A DNA stretch of 64,000 bases from B1 sp034439755 (GCA_034439755.1 JAWXAZ010000008.1:46687-110686); one strand, 5' to 3'; shown: positions 44,094-52,731, counted from the stretch's first letter. Notes: generated by a model from the sequence alone, not told the origin. Translations and numbers: made by a program.

Positions 44094-45158
44094 CTAAAGC
44101 GGCACATCGCCCTCACTCGAATAAAGTAAATCAAAAAATTTCTCGGTGAGCCTAGAAATAGGCAAAGATTTGTACGAGCTTTTATCGAACCATTGCGCCT
44201 CAACCAGAGGCATTTCCTTTGAGTTCAAATCAATTTCAAAAAAACTGGCCTCAATTCTTTGGTGCGTTAAAATATGCTTTAAGTTGTACATTAATTTTGG
44301 TTTGTGTTTCGGTCTGAACCAAGGCTCAGTTAATAAAGAAACAGGTAATTTGGCTAAATTGAGCGGATTTTCGGTTTCATATAACGGCAGTTCGTATAAG
44401 TTTTGCCAAATATCACCAGAAGGACGCTTAACAAAAGCAAATTGTTTGTTGACCTTTAAAAGAAAATAATTGAAATATCGCGTGGTAGGTGCTTTCTTTT
44501 TAATTTTACTTGGAAAATTTTCGGGATTGGAAATCAGAAAAGCCAAACAAGAAGCGCTTATTGGACAATCGACACAATTTGGTTTTGAGGGAGTGCAGAC
44601 AAGTGAACCCAGTTCCATTAAAGCTTGGTTATGAATATCGGGCGATTTGTGGTTTAGGAAATCGGCAGCTAAATTGGAAAAGAGTTTTTTGCCAAGGCTT
44701 GAATTAATGGGTTCATTTTGGGCATAAAACCGCGATAACACCCTAAAAACATTGCCATCTAGCACGGCAACAGCCTCTTTAAAGGCAAAGCTAGCTATGG
44801 CTGCCGCAGTATAAGACCCAATTCCTTTGAGTTGGATCAAACCGAAATAGTTGTTTGGAAATACCCCATTTAAATTTTCTGCGATGTATTTTGCGGTGTG
44901 GTGCATATTTCTGGCCCGACTATAATATCCCAAACCTTGCCACAATTTAAGCACATCCTCCTCGCTTGCTTTGGCTAAATCTTGGACCCGTGGATAAGTT
45001 TGTGCAAATTTTAGGAAATAGGGCATGCCTTGAGCAACACGTGTTTGTTGTAATATTACCTCCGAAAGCCATATTAAATAAGGGTCTTTGGTATTTCTCC
45101 AAGGTAGATCACGCTTATTTATTTGGTACCAGTTTAAGAGCAGTTTTTGAGCATTCAT
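44094..45158 (-). CDS. mutY: A/G-specific adenine DNA glycosylase MutY
   Basis: From ATG 45158 (MNAQKLLLNWYQINKRDLPW) the protein has 354 residues, the normal length. A longer frame upstream reaches into the promoter region and is rejected. It removes adenine mispaired with 8-oxoguanine. The catalytic Glu33 is in WLSEVILQQT. The helix-hairpin-helix and Asp134 are in KGIGSYTAAA to VLDGNVFRV. The 4Fe-4S ligands are Cys188, 195, 198 and 204, and the C-terminal NUDIX-like domain recognises oxoG. It is the first gene of the mutY-ssb-gldE-gldD cluster and is divergent from the HU gene. Confidence 0.95.
   Translation of the reverse strand: MNAQKLLLNWYQINKRDLPWRNTKDPYLIWLSEVILQQTRVAQGMPYFLKFAQTYPRVQDLAKASEEDVLKLWQGLGYYSRARNMHHTAKYIAENLNGVFPNNYFGLIQLKGIGSYTAAAIASFAFKEAVAVLDGNVFRVLSRFYAQNEPINSSLGKKLFSNLAADFLNHKSPDIHNQALMELGSLVCTPSKPNCVDCPISASCLAFLISNPENFPSKIKKKAPTTRYFNYFLLKVNKQFAFVKRPSGDIWQNLYELPLYETENPLNLAKLPVSLLTEPWFRPKHKPKLMYNLKHILTHQRIEASFFEIDLNSKEMPLVEAQWFDKSSYKSLPISRLTEKFFDLLYSSEGDVPL
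44311..44320 (-). repeat. Interspersed motif copy (GGTCTGAACC), in mutY
   Basis: The plus strand reads TTTCGGTCTGAACCAAG. The coding strand encodes Trp-Phe-Arg-Pro-Lys. Confidence 0.7.
44834..44843 (+). repeat. Interspersed motif, near-match (GGATCAAACC), in mutY
   Basis: The sequence is TTGGATCAAACCGAAA, differing from the GGATCAGACC form at one base. The flanks TTGG and CCGAA are conserved. Confidence 0.4.
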
Positions 45159-45222
45159 GTAAGGTTTGCAATAAAAATGAATTATTTTAGAAAAAAAAGT
45201 ACCTTTTTTCAGTTCTAATACA

Positions 45223-45230
45223 TACATTTG
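45223..45230 (+). promoter_or_regulatory. Candidate -7 promoter box TACATTTG for the HU gene cluster
   Basis: This is an exact TAnnTTTG match about 70 bases upstream of the HU start, followed by CAAC. RNase G has a similar ATATTTGCAAC stretch upstream (about 46662-46672). Confidence 0.5.
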
Positions 45231-45298
45231 CAACCCCTTACGAATGAGAAAGGTTCGTTTTAAACAAAAAAAAAACAATCATATAATACAGATTAACA

Positions 45299-45640
45299 AT
45301 GACTAAAGCAGAAATTATCCAAGAGATTTCACTTAAAACAGGTGTAGAGAAAAATCAAGTGCAAGAGGTAGTAGAATCATTTTTTAAGGTGGTTCGTAAC
45401 AACATGACCGAAGGAAAAAATGTTTATTTCCGTGGATTTGGTTCATTTATCATTAAAAGAAGAGCTAAGAAAATTGCCCGCAATATTTCTAAAAATACGG
45501 CCATGGTAATTGACGAGCATTATATCCCTTCGTTTAAGCCAGCTAAAACTTTTGTTGAGAAAATCAAGAAAAGCGAAGTGGTAAAAACAACAGCAGCTAA
45601 AAGAGAAGCTGAAGCTAAGCAAGCCTTAAAAGAAGCTTAA
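45299..45640 (+). CDS. HU-family DNA-binding protein with basic tail
   Basis: The 113-residue protein begins MTKAEIIQEISLKTGVEKNQVQ and has the HU/IHF beta-arm region FRGFGSFIIKRRAKKIARN with the family Pro in the arm replaced by a basic segment. The DNA-bending arm follows (YIPSFKPAKTF). The final ~20 residues are Ala/Lys/Glu-rich. It is a nucleoid protein and probably a housekeeping HU. Its TAA overlaps the ATG of the TPR gene (TAATG), so the two are translationally coupled. Confidence 0.92.
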   Translation: MTKAEIIQEISLKTGVEKNQVQEVVESFFKVVRNNMTEGKNVYFRGFGSFIIKRRAKKIARNISKNTAMVIDEHYIPSFKPAKTFVEKIKKSEVVKTTAAKREAEAKQALKEA

Positions 45641-46482
45641 TGCAATTTAACAAAGCCCAAATAATTATTGTTGCGGTGCTGCTAAGCATGGTGGGGTTGT
45701 TGGTTTATTTAAACTTTAAATCAAGCACCTCTGATGTGCTTCCTACGCCTTCTACTGCGGCAAATTTGCCAGTTCGTAGTTTCGATTTCAATGATTACTT
45801 GAGTGGATTAAAAGATTCTGTATCTGCAGCTACCTGGGACGATTTGGGAGAGAAGACAAAACTTGCAAGTTCGCCAGAAGCTAGAATATATGAGATTGCT
45901 GCCTTATCTAGTGCTTGGGATTCCCTTGGATTTAAATTGGTGGGTGCACATTATTTTAACAAAGTTGCAGAAAAAATAAACGACGAGAATTCATGGTACA
46001 ATGCTGGTTTCAGGTTCTACGAATTTGCGGCCACATGTGAAGATACTGCCATGCAAATTTATGCTTCTAAGGAGGCTGTTATTGCATTTGAAAAAGTAGT
46101 AGCTTTAAATGAAAATAATTTAGAGGCCAAGAATGCATTAGCAATTTGCTATATACAAAACGAGCTCGACATTATGAAAGGCGTTCAAACCTTAAAGGAC
46201 ATTACCCGAAGAGATTCAAATAACATTGAAGCTAATTACACTTTAGGCATGTTATCTATGCGCAGCAATCAAATAGATAAAGCTGCGGCTAGATTTGAGA
46301 CTTTGGTTCGCATACAACCCATGAATCCCGAATTTCATTATTACCTGGGCGAAGCTTACAGTGAGCTAGGCAGGAAAAATGAAGCCATAAAAGCATTTGA
46401 GACCTTTAAAGGACTAGTTCCTGATGAGGAAGCAAAGAAAAATATAGAGATTACAATTAATAACCTTAAAAATTCCAATTAA
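45640..46482 (+). CDS. Membrane-anchored TPR protein
   Basis: The 280-residue protein has one N-terminal membrane helix (about 7-24) and at least three tetratricopeptide repeats (EAVIAFEKVVALNENN, NIEANYTLGMLSMRSN, NPEFHYYLGEAYSELG). The bulk should face the periplasm. It overlaps the HU gene by one base and precedes the mS38-like gene by one base. In Bacteroidota a TPR protein in this position between HU and RNase G is common. Its function is unknown. Confidence 0.85.
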   Translation: MQFNKAQIIIVAVLLSMVGLLVYLNFKSSTSDVLPTPSTAANLPVRSFDFNDYLSGLKDSVSAATWDDLGEKTKLASSPEARIYEIAALSSAWDSLGFKLVGAHYFNKVAEKINDENSWYNAGFRFYEFAATCEDTAMQIYASKEAVIAFEKVVALNENNLEAKNALAICYIQNELDIMKGVQTLKDITRRDSNNIEANYTLGMLSMRSNQIDKAAARFETLVRIQPMNPEFHYYLGEAYSELGRKNEAIKAFETFKGLVPDEEAKKNIEITINNLKNSN

Positions 46483-46483
46483 C

Positions 46484-46573
46484 ATGCCAAGCGGTAAAAA
46501 AAGAAAGCGTCATAAAATCGCAACCCACAAACGCAAAAAACGTCTACGTAAAAACAGACATAAGAAGAAATAG
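46484..46573 (+). CDS. 29-residue basic AURKAIP1/COX24 (mS38-like) small-subunit ribosomal protein
   Basis: A very short gene, ATG 46484 to TAG 46571-46573, encodes 29 residues of which more than half are Lys or Arg: MPSGKKRKRHKIATHKRKKR and a basic end. The KRHKIATHKRKKR pattern matches the AURKAIP1/COX24 domain, known as mS38 in mitochondrial ribosomes and as tiny basic ribosome-associated proteins in bacteria. It begins one base after the TPR gene and is followed by a strong hairpin, so it is part of the HU-TPR transcript. Confidence 0.85.
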   Translation: MPSGKKRKRHKIATHKRKKRLRKNRHKKK

Positions 46574-46580
46574 TCTTTCC

Positions 46581-46619
46581 AGAAAAAGAAGTAAGCTTAA
46601 GTTACTTACTTCTTTTTCT
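46581..46619 (+). terminator. Long hairpin terminator after the mS38-like gene
   Basis: A 15-bp perfect stem, AGAAAAAGAAGTAAG (46581-46595) with CTTACTTCTTTTTCT (46605-46619), has a 9-base loop. The descending arm is pyrimidine-rich. It ends the HU-TPR-mS38 transcript. Confidence 0.85.
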
Positions 46620-46705
46620 GTTTGCGCATTCCTTAAGTTATTCATCCTTACCCTCCCACATATTTGCAACAGCTCCAAAGCTGATTGCCTAACATATTAT
46701 TGCCA

Positions 46706-48262
46706 GTGAATTACGAATTAATAATCAATTCAAACCCTTCGGGAGGGGTAGACATAGCCATACTCAAGGACAAGAAGCTAATTGAGCTTCACCATGAGAA
46801 GGTAGACAACAATTATCAAGTTGGAGATGTTTACCTTGGTACGGTAGGGAAAATTATGCCCGGATTAAACGCGGCATTTATAGATGTTGGCCACGAGAAG
46901 GATGCATTTTTGCATTACCTCGATTTAGGTCCACAATTTCAATCTACGCAAAAATTCAGTAGGATGCTTAGGGCCAGCAGGCCTAAAGAATCGAGCATTC
47001 AAGCACAACACTTAGAATCGGACATTAGTAAAGGTGGAAAAATTGTTGAATTGCTTAAGCGCAACCAGCAAGTTTTGGTTCAGGTTAGTAAAGAACCCAT
47101 TTCCAATAAAGGTCCGCGTTTAACTGCTGAGCTTTCATTAGCCGGTAGGTTTTTGGTGATGATGCCGTTTGATAACAGCGTTTCCATTTCTAAAAAAATT
47201 GTAAAACAAGACGAGCGTAGAAGGTTAAAAGAGGCTGTTAATGTTATTCGTCCAGAAAACTTTGGGGTGATTATTCGCACCAATGCCGAAGGTGAGCCAA
47301 TTGAAGATTTACAACGCGACTTAAAAGACTTAATGGAGAAATGGGAAGATTTGTGCACGCAATTGCGCGATGCCACCCCACCTCAAAAAGTTTTAGGCGA
47401 AAACGACAGAACCCTTACCATGGTTAGGGATTTGGTGAATGAGACATATACTAATATTCAGATAAACGACAACTTTTTATACAACAAAATAAAGTCGTAC
47501 CTTCAAGTTAAGTCGCCCGATTTAGAGAACATCGTTAAACTTTACACGGGTAAGCTTCCTATTTTTGAGCAATTTGGTGTAGAAAAGCAAATCAAAACGG
47601 CATTTGGCAAAGAAGTAAATTTCATGGGTGGCTCTTACCTTATTATTGAGCATACAGAAGCCCTACATGTAATTGATGTAAATAGCGGAAACACTTCCAA
47701 TAAAGGCGTAAATCAGGAAGAAAATGCCCTTAAAGTGAACATGGAGGCCGTTGAAGAAATTGCCCGTCAGTTAAGGTTAAGGGATTTAGGCGGAATTATT
47801 GTGATTGACCTTATTGATTTAAAGACGGCAGGTAACCGCAAATTGGTTTATGAGAAGTTGAAGGAAGTGATGAAAACCGACAGGGCTAAGCACAAGATAC
47901 TTCCAATGAGTCCTTTTGGTCTGATCCAAATTACCAGGCAGCGTGTGAGGCCAGAAATGGCCGTTGTAACCAATGAAAAATGTCCAACTTGCATGGGAAG
48001 TGGAGAAATTCAATCGAGTGTGAGCATTGTAGATGATATTGACAGTCACGTAAAATACCTTATTGAGAATTTAAACTTAAAAGGATTTAGCATTGAGGTT
48101 CATCCATTTCTTGCGGCCTTTTTGAAAGACGGTTGGTTAAAATCGCCTCGATTTAAATGGTGGAGAGCTTATAGGCAATGGATAAATGTAGTGCCTAACC
48201 AAAGCATGCATTTGATTAATTACAAATTCATGAATGCCAAGGGCGAAGAAGTAGTTTTATAA
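46706..48262 (+). CDS. rng: Ribonuclease G (RNase E/G family)
   Basis: The most likely start is GTG 46706, which yields MNYELIINSNPSGG as in family members and 518 residues; TTG codons at 46685 and 46700 are alternatives. An S1-like RNA-binding domain lies at the N terminus (VGDVYLGTVGKIMPGLNAAFID). The catalytic DNase I-like domain carries metal-binding aspartates in VIDVNSGNTSN and VIDLIDLK. The zinc-link motif CPTCMG (about 430) dimerises the enzyme. It cuts AU-rich single-stranded RNA in mRNA decay and rRNA maturation. queG follows after 2 bases. Confidence 0.95.
   Translation: MNYELIINSNPSGGVDIAILKDKKLIELHHEKVDNNYQVGDVYLGTVGKIMPGLNAAFIDVGHEKDAFLHYLDLGPQFQSTQKFSRMLRASRPKESSIQAQHLESDISKGGKIVELLKRNQQVLVQVSKEPISNKGPRLTAELSLAGRFLVMMPFDNSVSISKKIVKQDERRRLKEAVNVIRPENFGVIIRTNAEGEPIEDLQRDLKDLMEKWEDLCTQLRDATPPQKVLGENDRTLTMVRDLVNETYTNIQINDNFLYNKIKSYLQVKSPDLENIVKLYTGKLPIFEQFGVEKQIKTAFGKEVNFMGGSYLIIEHTEALHVIDVNSGNTSNKGVNQEENALKVNMEAVEEIARQLRLRDLGGIIVIDLIDLKTAGNRKLVYEKLKEVMKTDRAKHKILPMSPFGLIQITRQRVRPEMAVVTNEKCPTCMGSGEIQSSVSIVDDIDSHVKYLIENLNLKGFSIEVHPFLAAFLKDGWLKSPRFKWWRAYRQWINVVPNQSMHLINYKFMNAKGEEVVL
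47918..47927 (-). repeat. Interspersed motif copy (GGATCAGACC type), in rng
   Basis: The plus strand reads TTTTGGTCTGATCCAAATT and encodes Phe-Gly-Leu-Ile-Gln. Confidence 0.65.
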
Positions 48263-48264
48263 AA

Positions 48265-49191
48265 TTGCTCCCTAAGGCTACATATACTCAAAAGATTAAA
48301 GCTGAGGCAGCTCGCCTTGGCTTTTCTTTTTGTGGTGTTTCAAAAGCTGAATTTTTAGAAGCAGAGGCACCACGTTTGGAGCAGTGGCTAAGAGAAGCCC
48401 GCAATGGCAAAATGGCCTATATGGAAAATCATTTCGATAAACGCCTAGATCCAACACTGTTGGTAGAAGGTTCAAAATCTGTTATTAGTTTATTATACAA
48501 TTACCACAACCCCGAATCGCCGTTTGGTTCAGACCAGCTAAAAATTTCTCAATATGCTTACGGGCACGATTACCACGAGGTGGTTAAGGATAAGCTTTTT
48601 GCCTTACTGGTGTTTATTAGGGAGGAGATTGGCGAGGTAGACGGCAGGGCTTTTGTGGATTCTGCGCCAGTTTTAGAGAAGGCTTGGGCGCTTAAAAGTG
48701 GCTTAGGTTGGCTTGGCAAAAATGGCAATATTATTCACCAAAAAGCGGGAAGTTTTTTCTTTTTAAGTGAGCTTATTCTCGACTTGGAACTAGAATATGA
48801 TTCGCCCGCTACCGACCATTGTGGCACTTGTACGGCCTGCATTGATGCTTGTCCTACCGAGGCAATTTACGAGCCCCACAAGGTAGATGGGAGCAAGTGT
48901 ATAAGCTATTTCACCATTGAGTTAAAAGATGCCATTCCCGATGAAATGAAGGGGAAATTGGATGATTGGATTTTTGGCTGTGATGTTTGTATGAATGTTT
49001 GTCCGTGGAATCGATTTGCTAAAAAAAATAAAGAGGCTCGGTTCGAACCAAACCCTTTGCTGAAAGAGATGGACAGAGAAACTTGGCGCGATATAAGCAA
49101 GGAGCTTTTTGATAAATTGTTTAAAAATTCGCCTGTGAAGCGCACAAAATACAACGGATTGAAAAGAAACATTGACTTTATTATAAATTAG
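48265..49191 (+). CDS. queG: Epoxyqueuosine reductase QueG
   Basis: The 308-residue protein starts at TTG 48265; no ATG fits the family length. It is a cobalamin-dependent iron-sulfur enzyme that reduces epoxyqueuosine to queuosine in tRNA. The two 4Fe-4S clusters have the motifs CGTCTACIDACP (about 192-203) and CDVCMNVCPW (about 238-247). The N-terminal GFSFCGVSKAEF and the cobalamin-binding region YGHDYHEVV fit. It follows rng by 2 bases and is followed 4 bases later by an outer-membrane-like gene. Two motif copies lie inside it. Confidence 0.94.
   Translation: MLPKATYTQKIKAEAARLGFSFCGVSKAEFLEAEAPRLEQWLREARNGKMAYMENHFDKRLDPTLLVEGSKSVISLLYNYHNPESPFGSDQLKISQYAYGHDYHEVVKDKLFALLVFIREEIGEVDGRAFVDSAPVLEKAWALKSGLGWLGKNGNIIHQKAGSFFFLSELILDLELEYDSPATDHCGTCTACIDACPTEAIYEPHKVDGSKCISYFTIELKDAIPDEMKGKLDDWIFGCDVCMNVCPWNRFAKKNKEARFEPNPLLKEMDRETWRDISKELFDKLFKNSPVKRTKYNGLKRNIDFIIN
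48526..48535 (+). repeat. Interspersed motif copy (GGTTCAGACC), in queG
   Basis: The sequence is TTTGGTTCAGACCAGC and encodes Phe-Gly-Ser-Asp-Gln. Confidence 0.7.
49040..49049 (-). repeat. Interspersed motif copy (GGTTCGAACC), in queG
   Basis: The plus strand reads CTCGGTTCGAACCAAAC and encodes Arg-Phe-Glu-Pro-Asn, another frame than the copy 500 bases upstream. Confidence 0.7.
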
Positions 49192-49195
49192 CAAA

Positions 49196-50419
49196 ATGAA
49201 AATTCGTTTTATCTTAATTATGTTGGTGGTGCCGGTGCTTCTAAAGGCTCAAAAACTTTTAGAACCAAATTTTGGGATGATATTGAATGCGAATTTTTCT
49301 ACGATTCATATTCCCAATGAAAATTATGTGGGCAGAGGCATGGGCAGTTTGGGAGCTTATTTTCAAAGTCCGATTACGCCCTACCACACAAATAGGTATT
49401 TAAATAGGCTAGATTATATTGCCGAGCTGGGATTAAGTTGGATGGGATTTCGCGATTTTGCCACAGACAAGAGGTTTCAAAGCAATTTTGTAGATTTGAG
49501 TTTATACCTTAATTACGTACCAGATAAAATGTCGGACGACCTTCGATTATTTGTTGGAGTGCGGCCCTCCTACCTTACTTTTACACAAACCAGTGTAATC
49601 GATTTTGGGGTGTATAAAGATGTGAGTCAGGATACTCAAAATTTGAATGTGCTTGGCGATATTGACTATAGCGGCATCATTGGTGTTTCTGTAAACATGG
49701 GCAGTGTGGCGAGTTTGGAGTTAAAATATGTACATAGTTTTACCAATCAATCTACGCCGAGCACTTTTAAAGGCAGGCCCAGTGCTGTTGAAATTGGCAT
49801 TCGTTTAAGTGCCATCAGATTGAGAGATAAATTGGTGGTTGACGAAACCAACATGGTGAACGATTTAAATAAACGAGCCCAAGGCACTATGTTGTTTATG
49901 TTGGAGGAGGCAGACGAGAAATTAATCAACACCTTGGTTCAGGAAAAACGAGTGAGTGATGCCAATTTTGTAAGGAATTTACAAACTCAAACCAATTTAA
50001 ATATCATGAGAGAATTGAGGGCAAACTTTGATTTTTGCAAGGTTGAATTTTTCATGAACAGCAAGGCCCATCAAGTAAATAAAGGCGATTTTAATGGGGT
50101 GTTTGTAGATGACCAATTACAACCAAAAGAGCTAGTAAGTTTTGATAGTACCAACTATTTTATTGGTTCATTTGTGGAAGATGTTTCTGAGTATACAAGG
50201 AAGCCCGATTATGGTTTATATTTATACGATAAGAACTTTGTGCAATTGCCAAAACCGTATAATACACAAGTAAACAATTTAGGAATATATGTTGGGGGCG
50301 ACCCAATGAATTACTTCCGTAGGGTTAAAACCTCTGGGTATTTTCCAGAAGATTTCAGGAAAGTAATTAGGAAAGTAAATGGCAAATTACAATTGGGCAG
50401 AATACCCGTTGTAAGATAA
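49196..50419 (+). CDS. Exported outer-membrane-like protein of unknown function
   Basis: The 407-residue protein has a signal peptide (about 1-18, ending LLKAQ). Residues 20-205 show alternating amphipathic strands (GAYFQSPITPYHTN, RLFVGVRPSYLTF, VASLELKYVHSF) like a small outer-membrane beta-barrel. The C-terminal half (about 215-400) is a soluble part with LNIMRELRANFDFCKVEFF. I do not recognise a family. It starts 4 bases after queG and is probably cotranscribed. A hairpin follows the stop. Confidence 0.65.
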   Translation: MKIRFILIMLVVPVLLKAQKLLEPNFGMILNANFSTIHIPNENYVGRGMGSLGAYFQSPITPYHTNRYLNRLDYIAELGLSWMGFRDFATDKRFQSNFVDLSLYLNYVPDKMSDDLRLFVGVRPSYLTFTQTSVIDFGVYKDVSQDTQNLNVLGDIDYSGIIGVSVNMGSVASLELKYVHSFTNQSTPSTFKGRPSAVEIGIRLSAIRLRDKLVVDETNMVNDLNKRAQGTMLFMLEEADEKLINTLVQEKRVSDANFVRNLQTQTNLNIMRELRANFDFCKVEFFMNSKAHQVNKGDFNGVFVDDQLQPKELVSFDSTNYFIGSFVEDVSEYTRKPDYGLYLYDKNFVQLPKPYNTQVNNLGIYVGGDPMNYFRRVKTSGYFPEDFRKVIRKVNGKLQLGRIPVVR

Positions 50420-50422
50420 AAA

Positions 50423-50452
50423 AAGGCCGCTCACATTGCTGTAGGCGGCCTT
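50423..50452. terminator. Bidirectional terminator between the exported-protein gene and dnaN
   Basis: An 8-bp GC-rich stem, AAGGCCGC (50423-50430) with GCGGCCTT (50445-50452), is followed on the minus strand by a run of T. It therefore suits dnaN best, and it can also end the plus-strand transcript (GTTATTTTA follows). Confidence 0.85.
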
Positions 50453-50471
50453 GTTATTTTATGGTTATGTA

Positions 50472-51593
50472 TTAATAGTTGTTCAACATCATTGGCATCA
50501 TTAACATCAAAATGTCTTCGTCGGTATCTGGGTTTGCAGGTACAATTACCCCTGCCCTATTAGGCTGCGACAATTCTAACACAATTTGCGGTGCATCCAT
50601 GATACTTAGCATTTCCAAAAAGTATTTCGAATTAAAGCCAATTTCCATGTCCTCGCCATCGTAGGAGCAAGCCATTTTTTCTTGAGATTCATTTTCAAAA
50701 TCAATGTCCTCTGCGCTTATAGTTAATTCGCTGCCAGTCATTTTTAAGCGAATTTGATGCGTAGTTTTATTTGAGGTAATTGATACACGCTTAACCGCCA
50801 TTAAAAACTCGGCTCTATCGATGGTAAGTTTATTGGGATTTTCGGTTGGAATAACGGCACGGTAATCTGGATATTTTTCGTCTATTAACCTACAAATTAG
50901 GTTCACATCCCCCATTTGAAAATAGGCATTTTGCCTGTTAAAGTTAACCTTCACTTGGGTATCGTCGTTAGGCAAACACGACTTCAATAAATTAAGTGCT
51001 TTTTTAGGTAAAATTAAAGACTCTTCGGTACCTGGTTTTACGTCGTTGCGGGTAAAACGAACCAATCTGTTGGCATCGGTGGCAACAAAGGTGATGTTAT
51101 TTTTAAACAATTGAAGATAAACTCCGGTAAGGTTTAAACGTAACTCATCGCTACTGGTAGCAAAAACGGTTTTATTAATGGCCTTTTGAAGAATTTTGGC
51201 ACCAATTTCGAAAGTATTTACACTTTCCACTTCAGGTGTTTTAGGAAACTCATCCCCCTTTTGCGCAGTTAATTTAAACCTACCACTTTCGTATTTAATT
51301 TCTACCGAACCTTTTTCCTCGTTTATAGAGAAAGCCAATGGCTGATCCGATAAAGTTTTTAACAACTCTAAGGTGGTTTTGGATGGAATTGCAATGGAGA
51401 CATCCTCTTTGGCATCAACCTTAATGCTGGTGTTCATGGTTGTTTCCAAATCGGTAGAATGAATGGTTAAAACACCATCCTTAATATCAAAAAGGAAATT
51501 ATTTAAAATTGGAATAATGGGTTTAGAAACCACAACCCCATCAATATATGATAGGTGGCGCAACAACACACTGCTATTTACAATGAACTTCAT
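50472..51593 (-). CDS. dnaN: DNA polymerase III beta subunit (sliding clamp)
   Basis: The 373-residue protein consists of three clamp domains. MKFIVNSSVLLRHLSYIDGV begins the first, RLNLTGVYLQLFKNNITFVATDANRLV lies in the second and FNSKYFLEMLSIMDAPQIVLELSQPNRAGVI in the third. The C-terminal LMMPMML is the typical clamp end. The ring dimer tethers polymerases and other proteins to DNA. It is monocistronic; dnaA is not next to it, as is usual in Bacteroidota. The leader holds a perfect palindromic copy of the interspersed motif (51620). Confidence 0.96.
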   Translation of the reverse strand: MKFIVNSSVLLRHLSYIDGVVVSKPIIPILNNFLFDIKDGVLTIHSTDLETTMNTSIKVDAKEDVSIAIPSKTTLELLKTLSDQPLAFSINEEKGSVEIKYESGRFKLTAQKGDEFPKTPEVESVNTFEIGAKILQKAINKTVFATSSDELRLNLTGVYLQLFKNNITFVATDANRLVRFTRNDVKPGTEESLILPKKALNLLKSCLPNDDTQVKVNFNRQNAYFQMGDVNLICRLIDEKYPDYRAVIPTENPNKLTIDRAEFLMAVKRVSITSNKTTHQIRLKMTGSELTISAEDIDFENESQEKMACSYDGEDMEIGFNSKYFLEMLSIMDAPQIVLELSQPNRAGVIVPANPDTDEDILMLMMPMMLNNY

Positions 51594-51619
51594 CGTTATT
51601 ATTTTATTTATTTAATTTC

Positions 51620-51629
51620 GGTTCGAACC
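51620..51629 (-). repeat. Interspersed motif copy (GGTTCGAACC), leader of dnaN
   Basis: The plus strand reads TTTCGGTTCGAACCAAAAGG. It lies 27 bases upstream of the dnaN ATG. Confidence 0.75.
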
Positions 51630-51666
51630 AAAAGGAACTGCGAATAAAGCCTCTTCCTCTTGCAAA

Positions 51667-51674
51667 CAAAAATA
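51667..51674 (-). promoter_or_regulatory. Candidate -7 promoter box TATTTTTG for dnaN
   Basis: This is an exact TAnnTTTG match on the minus strand, 73 bases upstream of the ATG, which would place the interspersed motif in the dnaN leader RNA. Confidence 0.4.
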
Positions 51675-51741
51675 AAGGGCAAGTATGGAGTAGCAAAAAC
51701 AAGTTATGCACAAATTTACCCTAAATTACAGAAAAAGTGCA

Positions 51742-52731
51742 TTAGTTTTCTTGCCGACCAATCATCTTCTCGGGTAAATAAGCCGGAAAATTGTTGATTT
51801 CTGTGGTATCGGGCTTGTTAATTGGCTTTATTTCGAAGTTAGGCTGCCCAGCATTTACCCAGGCAGTGTACCAAAAAGAAGCCACGCAAAGGATTGCTGC
51901 TCGCATGCGCCTTTCAACCATGCCATCTAATTGCTTGTGGTAAGCCTGCGATAAAAGCGGACTATAAACCTTTTGCAATTGAGTGCCTTTTGCCTCAAAA
52001 GAATATTTCTGCGATTCTTTAAAATTTTGTTGCAAGATTTTCTCGAATAGAAAAACAGAATCTAAGGCCGCATAACTTCCTTCTACGGCAATCCATGCGG
52101 CATCAATTGGCTGATTAATGTAGGTGGCGCTGCCCACAAAAAAATCATACTCACCAGCAAATAATTCGGGCAAGCGCGATTCAAAAAAGCCATGTATGCC
52201 ATGTTGGTTGGTTTGCTGTCCATTATAATTGGAAGTAGTATGCAAAGGCACGTGGGCATCGCCAATATAGTGACCAATTTCGGCGGCATATTTTAATATT
52301 TTTGGCGTGTTATTCTCTTCAAAAGCTTGCGTTAAACTGCGCAACATCCATTGAATATTCCAAGGTGCAATTCCGTAGGTATGAAGGGTATCCTTGCTGT
52401 ATTTTTCCATGGCCTTTTGATAAGAACGAGGCAGGGTATCGAAAGGCAAAACACGCTCATAATAATCCATATCAATATAGTGTTTTACGCCTTCGCCCTC
52501 TACTAAATACCGCCTTTTATCTGGGTCAACGGCATGTTCGCTGATAAAATCAATATGCAATTTAAAAAAACCAAACATCTCTGGAGGAAGGCAAAAAACT
52601 GCCAGTCTGTTTATTTTTTGATGTGCGTAAAATCCCCAAGAATGGACTGTATTTAATTGCGAAAACAAGAGTACTATACCCAATATATAGCCCTTATAAT
52701 TTAAAAGTTTAAAGCGATTGTGGTGTTTCAT
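51742..52731 (-). CDS. Zinc-dependent phospholipase C / S1-P1 nuclease family hydrolase
   Basis: The 329-residue protein has a signal peptide ending NTVHS, directly followed by WGFYAHQKIN, whose N-terminal Trp and His are zinc ligands in this family. Further ligands are in KHYIDMDYYE, AEIGHYIGDAHVPLHT and HGIHGFFESRL, giving the three-zinc site. Members hydrolyse phosphodiester bonds in phospholipids or nucleic acids, and the sequence does not tell which. It is secreted to the periplasm or surface and stands alone. Confidence 0.88.
   Translation of the reverse strand: MKHHNRFKLLNYKGYILGIVLLFSQLNTVHSWGFYAHQKINRLAVFCLPPEMFGFFKLHIDFISEHAVDPDKRRYLVEGEGVKHYIDMDYYERVLPFDTLPRSYQKAMEKYSKDTLHTYGIAPWNIQWMLRSLTQAFEENNTPKILKYAAEIGHYIGDAHVPLHTTSNYNGQQTNQHGIHGFFESRLPELFAGEYDFFVGSATYINQPIDAAWIAVEGSYAALDSVFLFEKILQQNFKESQKYSFEAKGTQLQKVYSPLLSQAYHKQLDGMVERRMRAAILCVASFWYTAWVNAGQPNFEIKPINKPDTTEINNFPAYLPEKMIGRQEN

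Noticed and set aside
45158..45278. N-terminal extension of MutY
   Set aside because: The frame is open further upstream, but it would overlap the promoter area of the divergent HU gene. ATG 45158 begins exactly at the conserved family start.
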